NCBI RefSeq assembly: GCF_009911645.1
Contig: NZ_QWKI01000096.1
Coordinates: 1 to 46,952 of the forward strand
Direction of reading: 5' to 3'
Source of the DNA: Pseudoflavonifractor sp. 60
GTDB taxonomy: Bacteria > Bacillota > Clostridia > Oscillospirales > Oscillospiraceae
DNA: 46,952 bases
Below are positions 7,278 to 15,052 of this stretch, in pieces; positions within the stretch are counted from its first letter, which is position 1, and each line of letters opens with the position of its first letter. Both the position numbers and the translations under genes were made by a program. The notes under the pieces are model-generated. The model ran no database searches. It was given only the letters and a program-made list of their open reading frames with translations, and was not told the origin of the DNA.

Positions 7278-8714
7278 GTGAGCATTTTCAAAAGGGCGTT
7301 TTTATACGTCACGCGAAAACGGGGGAAAACCATTCTCCTGTTCGCCATCCTGCTGATTATGGCAACCTTTGTCCTGACGGGCCTTTCTATCTGGAAGGCG
7401 TCGGAGGCCGCGCAGCTTGACCTGCGGCAGAGTTTGGGCGGCAAATTTGATGTTTTTGTAGATTGGAGCAATAGCCCCTATGTCGTGAAAGAACCCGTCA
7501 AAGACGAAGTGGACGCGGAAACCGGCAAAACATCAAGCAGCTTTCTTATGTATTCCACCGTACAATTTACCCCGGAGAACATCGCCGCCATCAAAGGCGT
7601 TTCCGGGGTCAAGTATTGCAGCGCAAGGCAGGACAATCTTCTCCCATTTGACGGGCTTTCCCTGTTCCCTGGAACGATCTCAACCGATGCGAAGTATCAG
7701 GGCTACACAAAGACGCTGGGCGTCTGCAACACGGAGGACGATGAACTTTTCACCACTGGCACACTGACGCTGACAGAGGGGCGGCATATTTCCACCGATG
7801 ATACCCATGTGGCAATCATCAGCCAGGACTTGGCGGAGCGGAACGAGTTGAAGATCGGGGACTACCTCACCGCCCACAGTTACAGCGTGGAAGATCAGGG
7901 CTTTACCGGGCCGGAAATCAGGGTACAAATTATTGGACTGTTTATCCCTCATGCGGTGGAGCAGTTTGGGGAAACTGTCACCACCTACGACAAAATCCAG
8001 AACCGTGTATTTGTAGATTTGCAGTCCTCAAAAGAATTTGACGGCGGAGAAATCAACTACGGCTTTTCCGCACTCCACGTTACCATAGACGACCCGCAGG
8101 ACATGGCGCGGGTGGTGGCCGAAGTCAAGGCCCTGCCGGGAATCGACTGGAAAGCCTTTACCGTGGAGGTGGACAATGAAACCTACGAAAACGCCGCCGC
8201 TCCGTTGGCTACGCTGAATGAATTGGTCGTGGCCCTGCTGGTGGTGATCATCGTTGTCAGCGCCATCATTCTGGCCCTGATATTGACCCTTTGGACAAAG
8301 ACCCGTATTCACGAAATCGGCGTATTCCTGTCCGTGGGTATCAGGAAATCGGCCATCATCGGGCAGTATTTGATTGAGGTGCTGCTGATTGCCGTCCTCG
8401 CCTTTGGCCTGTCCTACTTCACCAGCAACGCCATAGCGGGGCAGATCGGCAACCACCTGTTGGAGCAGAGTATGCAGACCGAGCCGGAGGACGATAATGA
8501 TGTTGTAGTTGCCGCCGCTGCGGTTGATGTGGGTGCGGACAATCTGATTGAAAAGCCCCTGCCTACGGAGAACAGCATCCAAGTGTCCGTTGGGCTGGAT
8601 AACCTCGCCCAACTCTATTTGATTGGCCTTGCTATTATCATTGTGGCCGTCAGCGCATCGTCCATCACGGTCATGCGGCTGAAACCCCGCGAAATCCTGT
8701 CCAAAATGAGCTAA
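7278..8714 (+). CDS. ABC transporter permease, FtsX/MacB type
   Basis: The 478-aa protein has one N-terminal transmembrane helix (about residues 18-39) and a large extracellular domain of about 280 residues. Three C-terminal helices follow (around 315-340, 365-385 and 445-470), the standard four-helix MacB/FtsX plan. The GTG at 7278 was chosen because GGAGG lies 8 nt upstream; the frame is open to 7143 but that part covers the promoter repeats. It forms a transporter with the ATPase encoded 13 nt downstream. MacB-type permeases act as mechanotransmitters or peptide/antibiotic exporters rather than classic importers. The substrate is unknown; the linked two-component system suggests induction by an envelope-active compound. 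Confidence 0.88.
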   Translation: MSIFKRAFLYVTRKRGKTILLFAILLIMATFVLTGLSIWKASEAAQLDLRQSLGGKFDVFVDWSNSPYVVKEPVKDEVDAETGKTSSSFLMYSTVQFTPENIAAIKGVSGVKYCSARQDNLLPFDGLSLFPGTISTDAKYQGYTKTLGVCNTEDDELFTTGTLTLTEGRHISTDDTHVAIISQDLAERNELKIGDYLTAHSYSVEDQGFTGPEIRVQIIGLFIPHAVEQFGETVTTYDKIQNRVFVDLQSSKEFDGGEINYGFSALHVTIDDPQDMARVVAEVKALPGIDWKAFTVEVDNETYENAAAPLATLNELVVALLVVIIVVSAIILALILTLWTKTRIHEIGVFLSVGIRKSAIIGQYLIEVLLIAVLAFGLSYFTSNAIAGQIGNHLLEQSMQTEPEDDNDVVVAAAAVDVGADNLIEKPLPTENSIQVSVGLDNLAQLYLIGLAIIIVAVSASSITVMRLKPREILSKMS

Positions 8715-8727
8715 AGGAGGTACGATC

Positions 8728-9363
8728 ATGCCTAAACTGGAATTAAAAAATGTTTCTTACGCCTACAAAAAGGGCAAGGCGGTTTTGCAGAACGTCAGCG
8801 CGGAACTGGAAACCGGGAAGCTGTACGCCATCCTCGGCCCGTCCGGGTCGGGCAAGACCACGCTGCTGTCCCTGCTGGGCGGGCTGGATGTGCCAACGCA
8901 GGGAAGCGTTTTGTTTGACGGTGAGGACATTACGACAAAGGGCCTGGAACACCACCGCAGGAACCATATCTCGCTGATTTTCCAAAGCTATAACCTGATC
9001 GACTACATGACGCCCATCGAGAATGTACGGCTTACCGCCAAGCTGGACGCCGCCCCTATTTTGGAGCGGTTGGGGCTGGAGCAGGACGAGATCACCCGGA
9101 ATGTGCTGAAACTGTCCGGCGGACAGCAGCAGCGGGTGGCGATTGCGCGGGCGCTGGCCTCCAATGCCCCAGTCATTCTGGCGGACGAGCCGACCGGGAA
9201 CTTGGACGCCGACACGGCCGAGGAAATCACGGCAATTTTGAAAGAGAGCGCCCATACGTTCGGGAAGTGCGTGGTGGTCGTGACCCACTCTGGCGAGGTG
9301 GCAAAACAGGCGGATGTGGTGCTGGAAATCAAAAGGGGACATTTGAAAGAGAGGGAAATGTGA
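8728..9363 (+). CDS. ABC transporter ATP-binding protein (MacB/LolD type)
   Basis: A 211-aa ATPase with all nucleotide-binding motifs: Walker A GPSGSGKTTLL (about residues 37-47), Q loop (IFQSYNLIDYMTP), signature LSGGQQQRVAIARAL at about 130, Walker B VILADEPTGNLD at about 150, and H loop VVVVTHSGEVA. The LSGGQQQR and DEPTGNLD forms are those of the MacB/LolD subfamily that pairs with FtsX-type permeases. AAAGGAGG lies 7 nt before the ATG. The stop overlaps the lipoprotein start (TGATG), indicating coupled translation. Confidence 0.95.
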   Translation: MPKLELKNVSYAYKKGKAVLQNVSAELETGKLYAILGPSGSGKTTLLSLLGGLDVPTQGSVLFDGEDITTKGLEHHRRNHISLIFQSYNLIDYMTPIENVRLTAKLDAAPILERLGLEQDEITRNVLKLSGGQQQRVAIARALASNAPVILADEPTGNLDADTAEEITAILKESAHTFGKCVVVVTHSGEVAKQADVVLEIKRGHLKEREM

Positions 9364-9626
9364 TGAAGAAAATTACTGCTATTTTGGCGTGCGTGCTGAT
9401 CTGTTTCTCGCTGTTCACCGGCTGTACCAATCAGAAAAAGGATGTCGATCAGGACACGAACGTGGGAAACTCCATAGAAATTGATGATACGGATATTGAT
9501 GTTGACGCCGAAACAAAGCCGGGTGCCGAGGACAACTCTGACAGTGTTTCCCTGCCAGACGGCTACACATACAGTTTCAAAGACCCGGATAATGCTGACG
9601 GCATTGTAGTCACACCAAGGGAGTAA
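9363..9626 (+). CDS. Small lipoprotein of the ABC operon
   Basis: An 87-aa protein with a lipoprotein signal: MKK, a hydrophobic stretch and a lipobox-like LFTGC placing the lipidated cysteine at residue 21. The mature part is short and strongly acidic (IEIDDTDIDVDAET), with a C-terminal segment YTYSFKDPDNADGIVV. It starts within the ATPase stop codon. An extracytoplasmic accessory of the transporter or a ligand-binding sensor part is plausible; there is no recognisable domain. Confidence 0.75.
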   Translation: MKKITAILACVLICFSLFTGCTNQKKDVDQDTNVGNSIEIDDTDIDVDAETKPGAEDNSDSVSLPDGYTYSFKDPDNADGIVVTPRE

Positions 9627-9649
9627 CAAAAATTCCCGTTTCACACAGG

Positions 9650-9693
9650 TTCCATATTGGCTTTATATAGGTTCCACATGGCGGCGGTACTTT
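9650..9693 (+). promoter_or_regulatory. Third 11-bp-repeat promoter, upstream of leader ORF
   Basis: Three contiguous 11-bp units (TTCCATATTGG 9650-9660, CTTTATATAGG 9661-9671, TTCCACATGGC 9672-9682) are followed after exactly 5 nt by a -10-like TACTTT (9688-9693). The geometry is the same as at 5322 and 7188. A GC-rich hairpin (9680-9709) overlaps its downstream edge and may serve as the terminator of the ABC operon. Transcription from here would read the leader ORF at 9753 and the sigma-like genes. Confidence 0.6.
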
Positions 9694-9752
9694 GACAAGT
9701 GCCGCCGTCTATTTATTGAATTACTGCTGGCGGCTCTTAGGAGGTAGCCGCT

Positions 9753-9812
9753 GTGGAGCAAAGAATGTTTCCGCCATACCCAATGAGGATTGATTTATCA
9801 AAAAAACCCTGA
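9753..9812 (+). CDS. Putative 19-aa leader peptide
   Basis: GTG at 9753 has AGGAGG 8 nt upstream and encodes VEQRMFPPYPMRIDLSKKP followed by TGA. It lies between the third repeat promoter and two long hairpins, the second of which hides the ribosome site of the next gene. Position and signal strength suggest a regulatory leader whose translation influences the downstream hairpins. No homology is claimed. Confidence 0.5.
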   Translation: MEQRMFPPYPMRIDLSKKP

Positions 9813-9879
9813 CCGATACGAGAGAGCATTCGGATCATAGCTATGAACTGTCAAATCACATTGATACCTCTGGTGAAAC

Positions 9880-9925
9880 AACTGCACCTATCTTCCCTCT
9901 GAAGATAGGTGCAGTTAGTTGTTTT
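9880..9925 (+). terminator. Terminator-like hairpin in the leader
   Basis: A perfect 16-bp stem (9880-9895 with 9901-9916) and a 5-nt loop are followed by AGTTGTTTTT. It is upstream of the sigma-like gene and downstream of the leader ORF, so it may act as a conditional terminator (attenuator) rather than a simple end of transcript. Confidence 0.65.
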
Positions 9926-9943
9926 TCAGCGGGTTGCCGCAGC

Positions 9944-9980
9944 CCTCCCATCTGAATTTCAAAAAAATTCAGATGGGAGG
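9944..9980 (+). promoter_or_regulatory. Hairpin sequestering the next gene's ribosome site
   Basis: A perfect 16-bp stem (9944-9959 with 9965-9980) with a 5-nt CAAAA loop ends precisely with GGGAGG (9975-9980), the Shine-Dalgarno sequence of the ATG at 9989. When folded the ribosome site is fully paired, so translation of the sigma-like gene should need opening of the hairpin. Confidence 0.65.
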
Positions 9981-9988
9981 AAACGGCC

Positions 9989-10417
9989 ATGTCATACAAT
10001 CATGGCAAGGAAGAACGCAAATGGCAGCGTTGGAAACTGGCTGAAGAAAAGGTACTGCGGGCCTGCGGCATGGATGAAAGCACGATTGAACAGCTCCATC
10101 TTTGGGACAGGGCTATGTTCAATTCAGACAGGCGCTTTTATGAGAAGTTGCAGGACACGGGTACATATCTTGATAGTGTCACCGGGAACGAAACGCCACC
10201 CGAGATTTATACAGTGGAAAATCTGCTGAACGATATTGAAAATGCGGAATTGCTTAAAACCCTGCTGACAGTGGACAAGCTCACCTTGCAAATCTCTGTT
10301 TTAAAAATGAACGGGTATTCTACCAATGAAATAGCTGTACTTGTTCACCTGACCACGGATGCCATTTATAAGCGGATAGCTGTACTGAAAAAGAAATTGA
10401 AGAAATTTCAAAGGTAG
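9989..10417 (+). CDS. Sigma-70 region 4-like ICE regulator
   Basis: A 142-aa soluble protein. The C-terminal third (LTLQISVLKMNGYSTNEIAV, then LVHLTTDAIYKRIAVLKKKL) is an HTH of the sigma-70 region 4 type; the N-terminal two thirds is acidic and tryptophan-containing with no clear domain. Pairs of such proteins are usual on Tn916/Tn1549-like elements, where they are called sigma-like or Orf7/Orf8-like. It follows a leader ORF and an SD-masking hairpin, indicating post-initiation control. Its own terminator at 10445 separates it from the second sigma-like gene. Confidence 0.7.
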   Translation: MSYNHGKEERKWQRWKLAEEKVLRACGMDESTIEQLHLWDRAMFNSDRRFYEKLQDTGTYLDSVTGNETPPEIYTVENLLNDIENAELLKTLLTVDKLTLQISVLKMNGYSTNEIAVLVHLTTDAIYKRIAVLKKKLKKFQR

Positions 10418-10444
10418 CTCCAGAATTGCACGTCCCCACGGGCT

Positions 10445-10481
10445 GCTGGGTGAGAGGTCAAGTCCTCTCACCCAGCTTTTT
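10445..10481 (+). terminator. Intrinsic terminator between the sigma-like genes
   Basis: A perfect 13-bp stem GCTGGGTGAGAGG/CCTCTCACCCAGC with a 6-nt loop is followed directly by TTTTT. It lies 18 nt before the next ATG, so the second gene may be reached only by read-through. Confidence 0.8.
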
Positions 10482-10498
10482 CGTAGGAGGACGGGCGT

Positions 10499-10975
10499 AT
10501 GACGTTCATGGATAAGGTCTACACGCTTCGGACAGAAGTCCGTGGCGATGGTAAAACGGCATATTTTATTAGCTTTACGGATGGGCAAGGCGAGTTTTAC
10601 AATTTGGAGGTATCGGAAGCGTTCTATATAGAATTTCGGCAGATGGAGCGCAAAAACCGTAACCTCCAGCAATCCGATTGGCGGCACCAGGAAGCGTCAG
10701 ATTTGTGGGATGAAACGCTCTATAAGCGGGCGTTCAGAGTGCCCAAAAGCGTTGAGGAGTTGATCTTTGACGCAGAACAGCGGGAACTAATCAACAAAGC
10801 TATTGCCGCCCTCCCTGAAATCCAGCGACGGCGATTCCTGCTCTACCATGAGTATGACTTCAATTACCGTCAGATTGGAGAGATGGAGCATTGTAGGCCG
10901 CAATCAATCATGCACTCGGTCATTCGGGCCAGGGAGAAGATAAAGGCGGTAATAGAAAAATATCGGGCCGGGTAA
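10499..10975 (+). CDS. Sigma-70 family RNA polymerase sigma factor-like
   Basis: A 158-aa protein whose C-terminal part has a sigma region 4 HTH: INKAIAALPEIQRRRFLLYH, then YDFNYRQIGEMEHC and SIMHSVIRAREKIK. The N-terminal part (about 1-60) is a beta-rich segment seen in ICE sigma-like proteins. TAGGAGG lies 8 nt before the ATG. It probably controls transfer or excision genes of the element. Downstream the ICE-type sequence stops within about 55 nt, where the AT-rich island begins. Confidence 0.78.
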   Translation: MTFMDKVYTLRTEVRGDGKTAYFISFTDGQGEFYNLEVSEAFYIEFRQMERKNRNLQQSDWRHQEASDLWDETLYKRAFRVPKSVEELIFDAEQRELINKAIAALPEIQRRRFLLYHEYDFNYRQIGEMEHCRPQSIMHSVIRAREKIKAVIEKYRAG

Positions 10976-10980
10976 TATTG

Positions 10981-11014
10981 AGATACCCTCATATCTCTGG
11001 ATATGGGGGTATCT
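10981..11014 (+). terminator. Hairpin after the second sigma-like gene
   Basis: AGATACCCTCATATC pairs with GATATGGGGGTATCT (15 bp, one G-T pair, 4-nt loop). It has no strong T run, so its efficiency as a terminator is uncertain. It is the last element feature before the island junction near 11,030. Confidence 0.5.
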
Positions 11015-11030
11015 GCTAAATGTTCTCTAA

Positions 11031-11948
11031 TGGAATTTTACTGATATCAATGTAAAAGAAGTCAGGCGTTTTCAGGTAGGGACATTTGAGTGGTGGTATC
11101 TTTATGAAATCAGCAGCCAGCGTTTTTCTGAGCGAGCCGCCCAATTTTTCTTACAACGGTCAATTTTTCTCAGTGAAACTCCGTTAGATTTTTATCCTAT
11201 TTGGCCTGCCTATGTGGCGGACCCATATTTCATTTACCACGATCAAGAAGAGATATTCTTCTACCTGGCCGGGACTTATGCAGATTTGAAGTCCTATCCT
11301 ATCACATCTGAATATCCCGCACCAAAATCTGAACCTATCGAAGACGGGAGATTAGTCAAAATATTTGCATCTAGCAGAGAACAGTTATTGTCTTTAGGTG
11401 TTTCTGGTGCATTGGGCTTTTCATATTTACTTCAGCAAGACTTGAATATGCGTGGGACGGTTCCCTTAGTAACAGTTAAAGATTTTGAGGAAAACATACT
11501 AGAGCAAGACCTTTACACCAACATTCCCAAAAAGAAAGGTGTTTCTATTTCAGCTCCTTTCGATGGAAAGGTCATCCTTTTACAAAATGGGAAAGTTCAA
11601 AAGGAACTTCTGCTTGCCGGGGAAGGCGCAACGACTGTATATCCCATTTCTCTTGGCATGGAGATAAAAATTTATCAGGGCTGTGATTGCGTTCGCACAG
11701 TTACTTTTCAAAAAGAAACTCTATCTTGTGATAGTCGCATTGCAGATCAAGAGTTGATTGAAAAACTGAGTGCTTGCCATGACACCCCAATTTCCGTTTC
11801 GCATTCATTTGGAGCCATTGCGGAAAAGCTGAGAAACTATCCTAAAACAAAGCATTGGATATATAAAGCAATCCACAAAGGAGCATTGCCTCGCACAGCG
11901 TATAACCTTCTTATTAGATACGCAGAAACGATGGAAAGGAGAAACTGA
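11031..11948 (+). CDS. Druantia-like protein, 5'-truncated (DruB-like?)
   Basis: The frame is open from just after a stop at 11028-11030 and reads as coding from there (EVRRFQVGTFEWWYLYEISS, then SQRFSERAAQFFLQRSIFL). It contains no ATG, and the first usable start is GTG 11214, which has no ribosome site and lies mid-domain. I infer that the 5' end was lost at the island junction. The remaining 305 residues (244 from the GTG) have no recognised motif; the C-terminus is basic (KTKHWIYKAIHKGALPRTAY). AAAGGAG near its end serves the next gene. By position before a coiled-coil protein, a 345-aa protein and a DruE-like helicase it could correspond to DruB of type I Druantia; this rests on synteny and size only. 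Confidence 0.55.
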   Translation, partial: WNFTDINVKEVRRFQVGTFEWWYLYEISSQRFSERAAQFFLQRSIFLSETPLDFYPIWPAYVADPYFIYHDQEEIFFYLAGTYADLKSYPITSEYPAPKSEPIEDGRLVKIFASSREQLLSLGVSGALGFSYLLQQDLNMRGTVPLVTVKDFEENILEQDLYTNIPKKKGVSISAPFDGKVILLQNGKVQKELLLAGEGATTVYPISLGMEIKIYQGCDCVRTVTFQKETLSCDSRIADQELIEKLSACHDTPISVSHSFGAIAEKLRNYPKTKHWIYKAIHKGALPRTAYNLLIRYAETMERRN

Positions 11949-11950
11949 AA

Positions 11951-14010
11951 ATGTTTGCTGACCGTATGGACTTTACATCATATGCTATATTTCTGGCGAA
12001 CTCGATCAAAAGGGGAACCCTTGGTTAAGTAGAATTGCTGATGTAGAAGACGAGAAATTGGTATCACCGCGCAAGTCGGAACGGCCCACAAAGTATTTTG
12101 AAAATCGGGTTCGTATCTTCTGGAACGATGGCCCTACCCAAAAAGGCGAAATCGGCATTTGGGATTGGTTCACTTCTCCCAGCAAAAATGATTCCAGTGT
12201 TGACTTTATTGAATCGTACTACGTTCCAGACAGTTATCCAGTTCGGGTTATCACTATTCCAGAGGCAAAAACCATTGAATATATTCTCGAAAAATTAATG
12301 GCTGGAATTCAAGTAGAATCGCCCTTCAACTGTGACCTGTTTTTTTGCCTCAGGAAAAAAATGGGTTCTTTGAAATATTTTTGTGGGTTGCTATGCACCA
12401 AAAATGACCTGATTTTTTCTGGAAGCTCAGTAACAATCAGGGATAGTATATGTTCCCTTCCTCAGTATACATTTACTGATCAGGATATTTTTATTTGTTC
12501 AACTATCCCCGTTCAGTTCCTAAAGTCTCTTCATGTGGAAAGCCCTGAATGTTATGTATCGATCAATAGTGTTGATGACATAATTCGTTCAATTATTCTA
12601 TCCAAAATCACCTGGCCTACATATAGGGAAACTTTGAACCGTACAAGAAGAGAATGGAAAGATTGTCAACTGCTTTTAGAGCGGGTCTGTTCCGAGTCAA
12701 TATACGAAGAAGTGTCGATAAAAGCAGCATGTTCTTTAGAACAAGCGAAGCAAGCAGTTTCAGAATTCTGTGCACACGCAAATGATTTAATCGACCAAGG
12801 CGATATTGACTTAGAAATACTCTCTCAAATCGTAACATACCACGATGGCCTGCGATCTCAGTGCGAAGAAATTGCCGCTGAACAATGGAAGCAAAGTCAT
12901 CAAATTGAACTTTCATTAGCACAGTCTGAATTGCAGGAAGCTGAAGAAAAGAAATCACAGATTGAGCGAGAATTAAAGAATTTCCAAGACCAGATTACTT
13001 CCGCACAATCGCGGTTGGAAAAATTGAAGTCTGACATTGCTCACTATGAGGCGTTGGGAAATGATACATTGCAGGCCGTACAAAAGAAAATAGCTGATGC
13101 ACAAGAGGATGCGGCAGGTTTTATTGCTGAGCTGTCGATGTTTTTGCCGCAATCCACTGTTGCGGCCTCAACTGTAAGTTCGCTGTGTCATTATAAAATG
13201 GGAACTTCTGTATCTGAAGAAGATGAACCAGAAATTTGTGAGAGTTGGAAGGATGAACTTGCTCTTTTGCAAGGAAATTTAAGTTTCATGTCCTTTGCCT
13301 CTGATGAAAGCAGAGCTTTGAATAAACTGCTTTCCGCATTCCTTTATGCGGCCTATGTTCAAAATATCCCTCTGCTCATAGCGGGGCCTTATGCACATGA
13401 ATTTGCAGATGCGGTTTCGTTATCTGTTGCCGGACGCCATGCCGGTATCTTAGCACTGGATGGTCGATGTGATACAGACATCATCAAACACTTAGAAACC
13501 AGTGATGATACCGTGATCGTTGTCCAAAACGTCTTCGGAAAAGATTGGGATGACAATCTCCTTCAATCGCTGATGCGTTTGAACAAGTTTATTATTTGGA
13601 CACGTCCCTATACAGAAGATTTACTGATTGAGCCGAAAGGACTCTACAATTATGCACTGCCTCTATTCACAGAACACTTTGTTGAAACAAAGCCAACCAA
13701 TCAATTTATCCCTGGTATGCACTCGAAGAAGTTTTTCCAATACAAACTTCAAAAAACTTCCTTCAACAGAACCAAGGTATTGCAGCAACTAGGAGTGAGT
13801 AAGTTAGCAGCAAGCCGCTTGCATATGGTTTTATCTAACGCATCGGTTATGATTGATTTGAGGAATAAAGATTTAGAGTTCCTATTTGCAATACTGCCCT
13901 TTGCTGTTTTAACTGGACAAAAGGATTTCCTTGGAGAAATTCTTGATACCGAGAAGAATATTTCAAATACTGTAAAAGCCGAAATTAAGCATTACTTGGG
14001 TGAAGTTTAA
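11951..14010 (+). CDS. Druantia-like coiled-coil protein (DruC-like), N-terminal frameshift
   Basis: The well-placed start is ATG 11951 (AAAGGAG 9 nt upstream), but its frame ends at 12026-12028. The remaining 650 codons are in another frame, open from 11962 and coding-like before the nominal TTG start at 12058 (YIICYISGELDQKGNPWLSR). One lost base near 11960-11966 would restore MFAD plus this sequence. The protein has a predicted coiled coil (about residues 270-350 of the long frame) and a globular C-terminal half with PYAHEFADAVSLSVAGRHAG. The stop overlaps the next ATG (TAATG). The coiled coil and size suit DruC of type I Druantia; no catalytic motif is recognised. Confidence 0.6.
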
Positions 14011-15047
14011 TGCAGATGAAAGACCACCTTATTGCCACGATTGGACAACAGCTACATATTGCAAAGAGTGACGATGACGCTTGGATTTGTCATGCCATTT
14101 ACAGTTTGGCCGGAAAAATGGCGCTTGCTTCACTATGGGACCATGATGAGAGCAAAAATTTTGTTTCTCCTCAACATTTCAAGCAAAGAGCAGAACAGAT
14201 TTTTACAGCGTATACTACTGTTTACCCGCAAACACTCAGCTTGTTTCCTGCTAATCAAAATGACTTGATAGAAGATATTTACGCTGTTTATTTGCGCACA
14301 GGCCATATTTATCACTCCCCCTACAAGATTTCTCCAGCTTCTTTCATGCAGTCTGTATCTGAAAATGTTAGCTTGTATCGTGGGGTATCCCCAAATGCAA
14401 AATTTTCTATGAGCGGACTGGGATTTTATTCCCTCCACCCCAAAACGGCAAAAGCGGAAAACGCTCTTTCAATGGCCGAAATGTTTGGTTTGCAAACACA
14501 GACATTAAGCGAATATTTGAAAGAATTATTACACGATGATAACTGGACAGAAATCGAGTGGCCTTCAGATGCAGAATTTCTTCGATTAGAGCCGCCTTTT
14601 TCCAAAGGATATTGGCAGGAAACACCCCATAAAGATGGAAGAATTTCTCTGATGAGATATGGAAGTCCCAATAAGCTATATTCTTTCTATCAGTCCAGAC
14701 AAAGCAGAGTATTGCAAAAAAATTTACCAGAATGGCGAATTAGAGATATTCGTTCCAGCAGCCTTAACATCCCCAACGACTTCAGCGAATACCGCCGGAT
14801 TGCTGCAGCTCTTCTTGACTATTATGCAGTGTTACCATCTATCCGCGTGAAGTCAGACGGGATGACTATACAAGTTCGATTAGGCTACCGGCTGCCCCCA
14901 ACAGAAGAGGATTTTTTCAAGCTCTATAGCTGGCCCAACGAATATTATACCTCGTCGCAGGTTTTTTCCAGGAGAATGTCTGCGCCGGTATATCTGGCAT
15001 TTCGGCAACATTTGGAAGCTATCGGATATCAATTTGAGGAGGAATAA
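14010..15047 (+). CDS. Druantia-like protein of 345 aa (DruD-like)
   Basis: An intact 345-aa soluble protein that starts in the stop codon of the preceding gene and ends 5 nt before the helicase gene, whose GAGGAGG ribosome site lies inside this gene's last codons. This is a tight operon. No domain, membrane segment or metal motif is evident; there are aromatic-rich segments such as PYKISPASFMQSVSENVSLY and NEYYTSSQVF. Size and position immediately before the DUF1998-type helicase match DruD of type I Druantia, which is itself uncharacterised. The assignment is by synteny, not by motif. Confidence 0.6.
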   Translation: MQMKDHLIATIGQQLHIAKSDDDAWICHAIYSLAGKMALASLWDHDESKNFVSPQHFKQRAEQIFTAYTTVYPQTLSLFPANQNDLIEDIYAVYLRTGHIYHSPYKISPASFMQSVSENVSLYRGVSPNAKFSMSGLGFYSLHPKTAKAENALSMAEMFGLQTQTLSEYLKELLHDDNWTEIEWPSDAEFLRLEPPFSKGYWQETPHKDGRISLMRYGSPNKLYSFYQSRQSRVLQKNLPEWRIRDIRSSSLNIPNDFSEYRRIAAALLDYYAVLPSIRVKSDGMTIQVRLGYRLPPTEEDFFKLYSWPNEYYTSSQVFSRRMSAPVYLAFRQHLEAIGYQFEEE

Positions 15048-15052
15048 TCAAT

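Noticed and set aside
9680-9709. Hairpin over the third repeat promoter as a plain terminator only
   Set aside because: It has no strong T run and overlaps a -10 box positioned exactly as in the other two repeat promoters, so it was folded into the promoter description.
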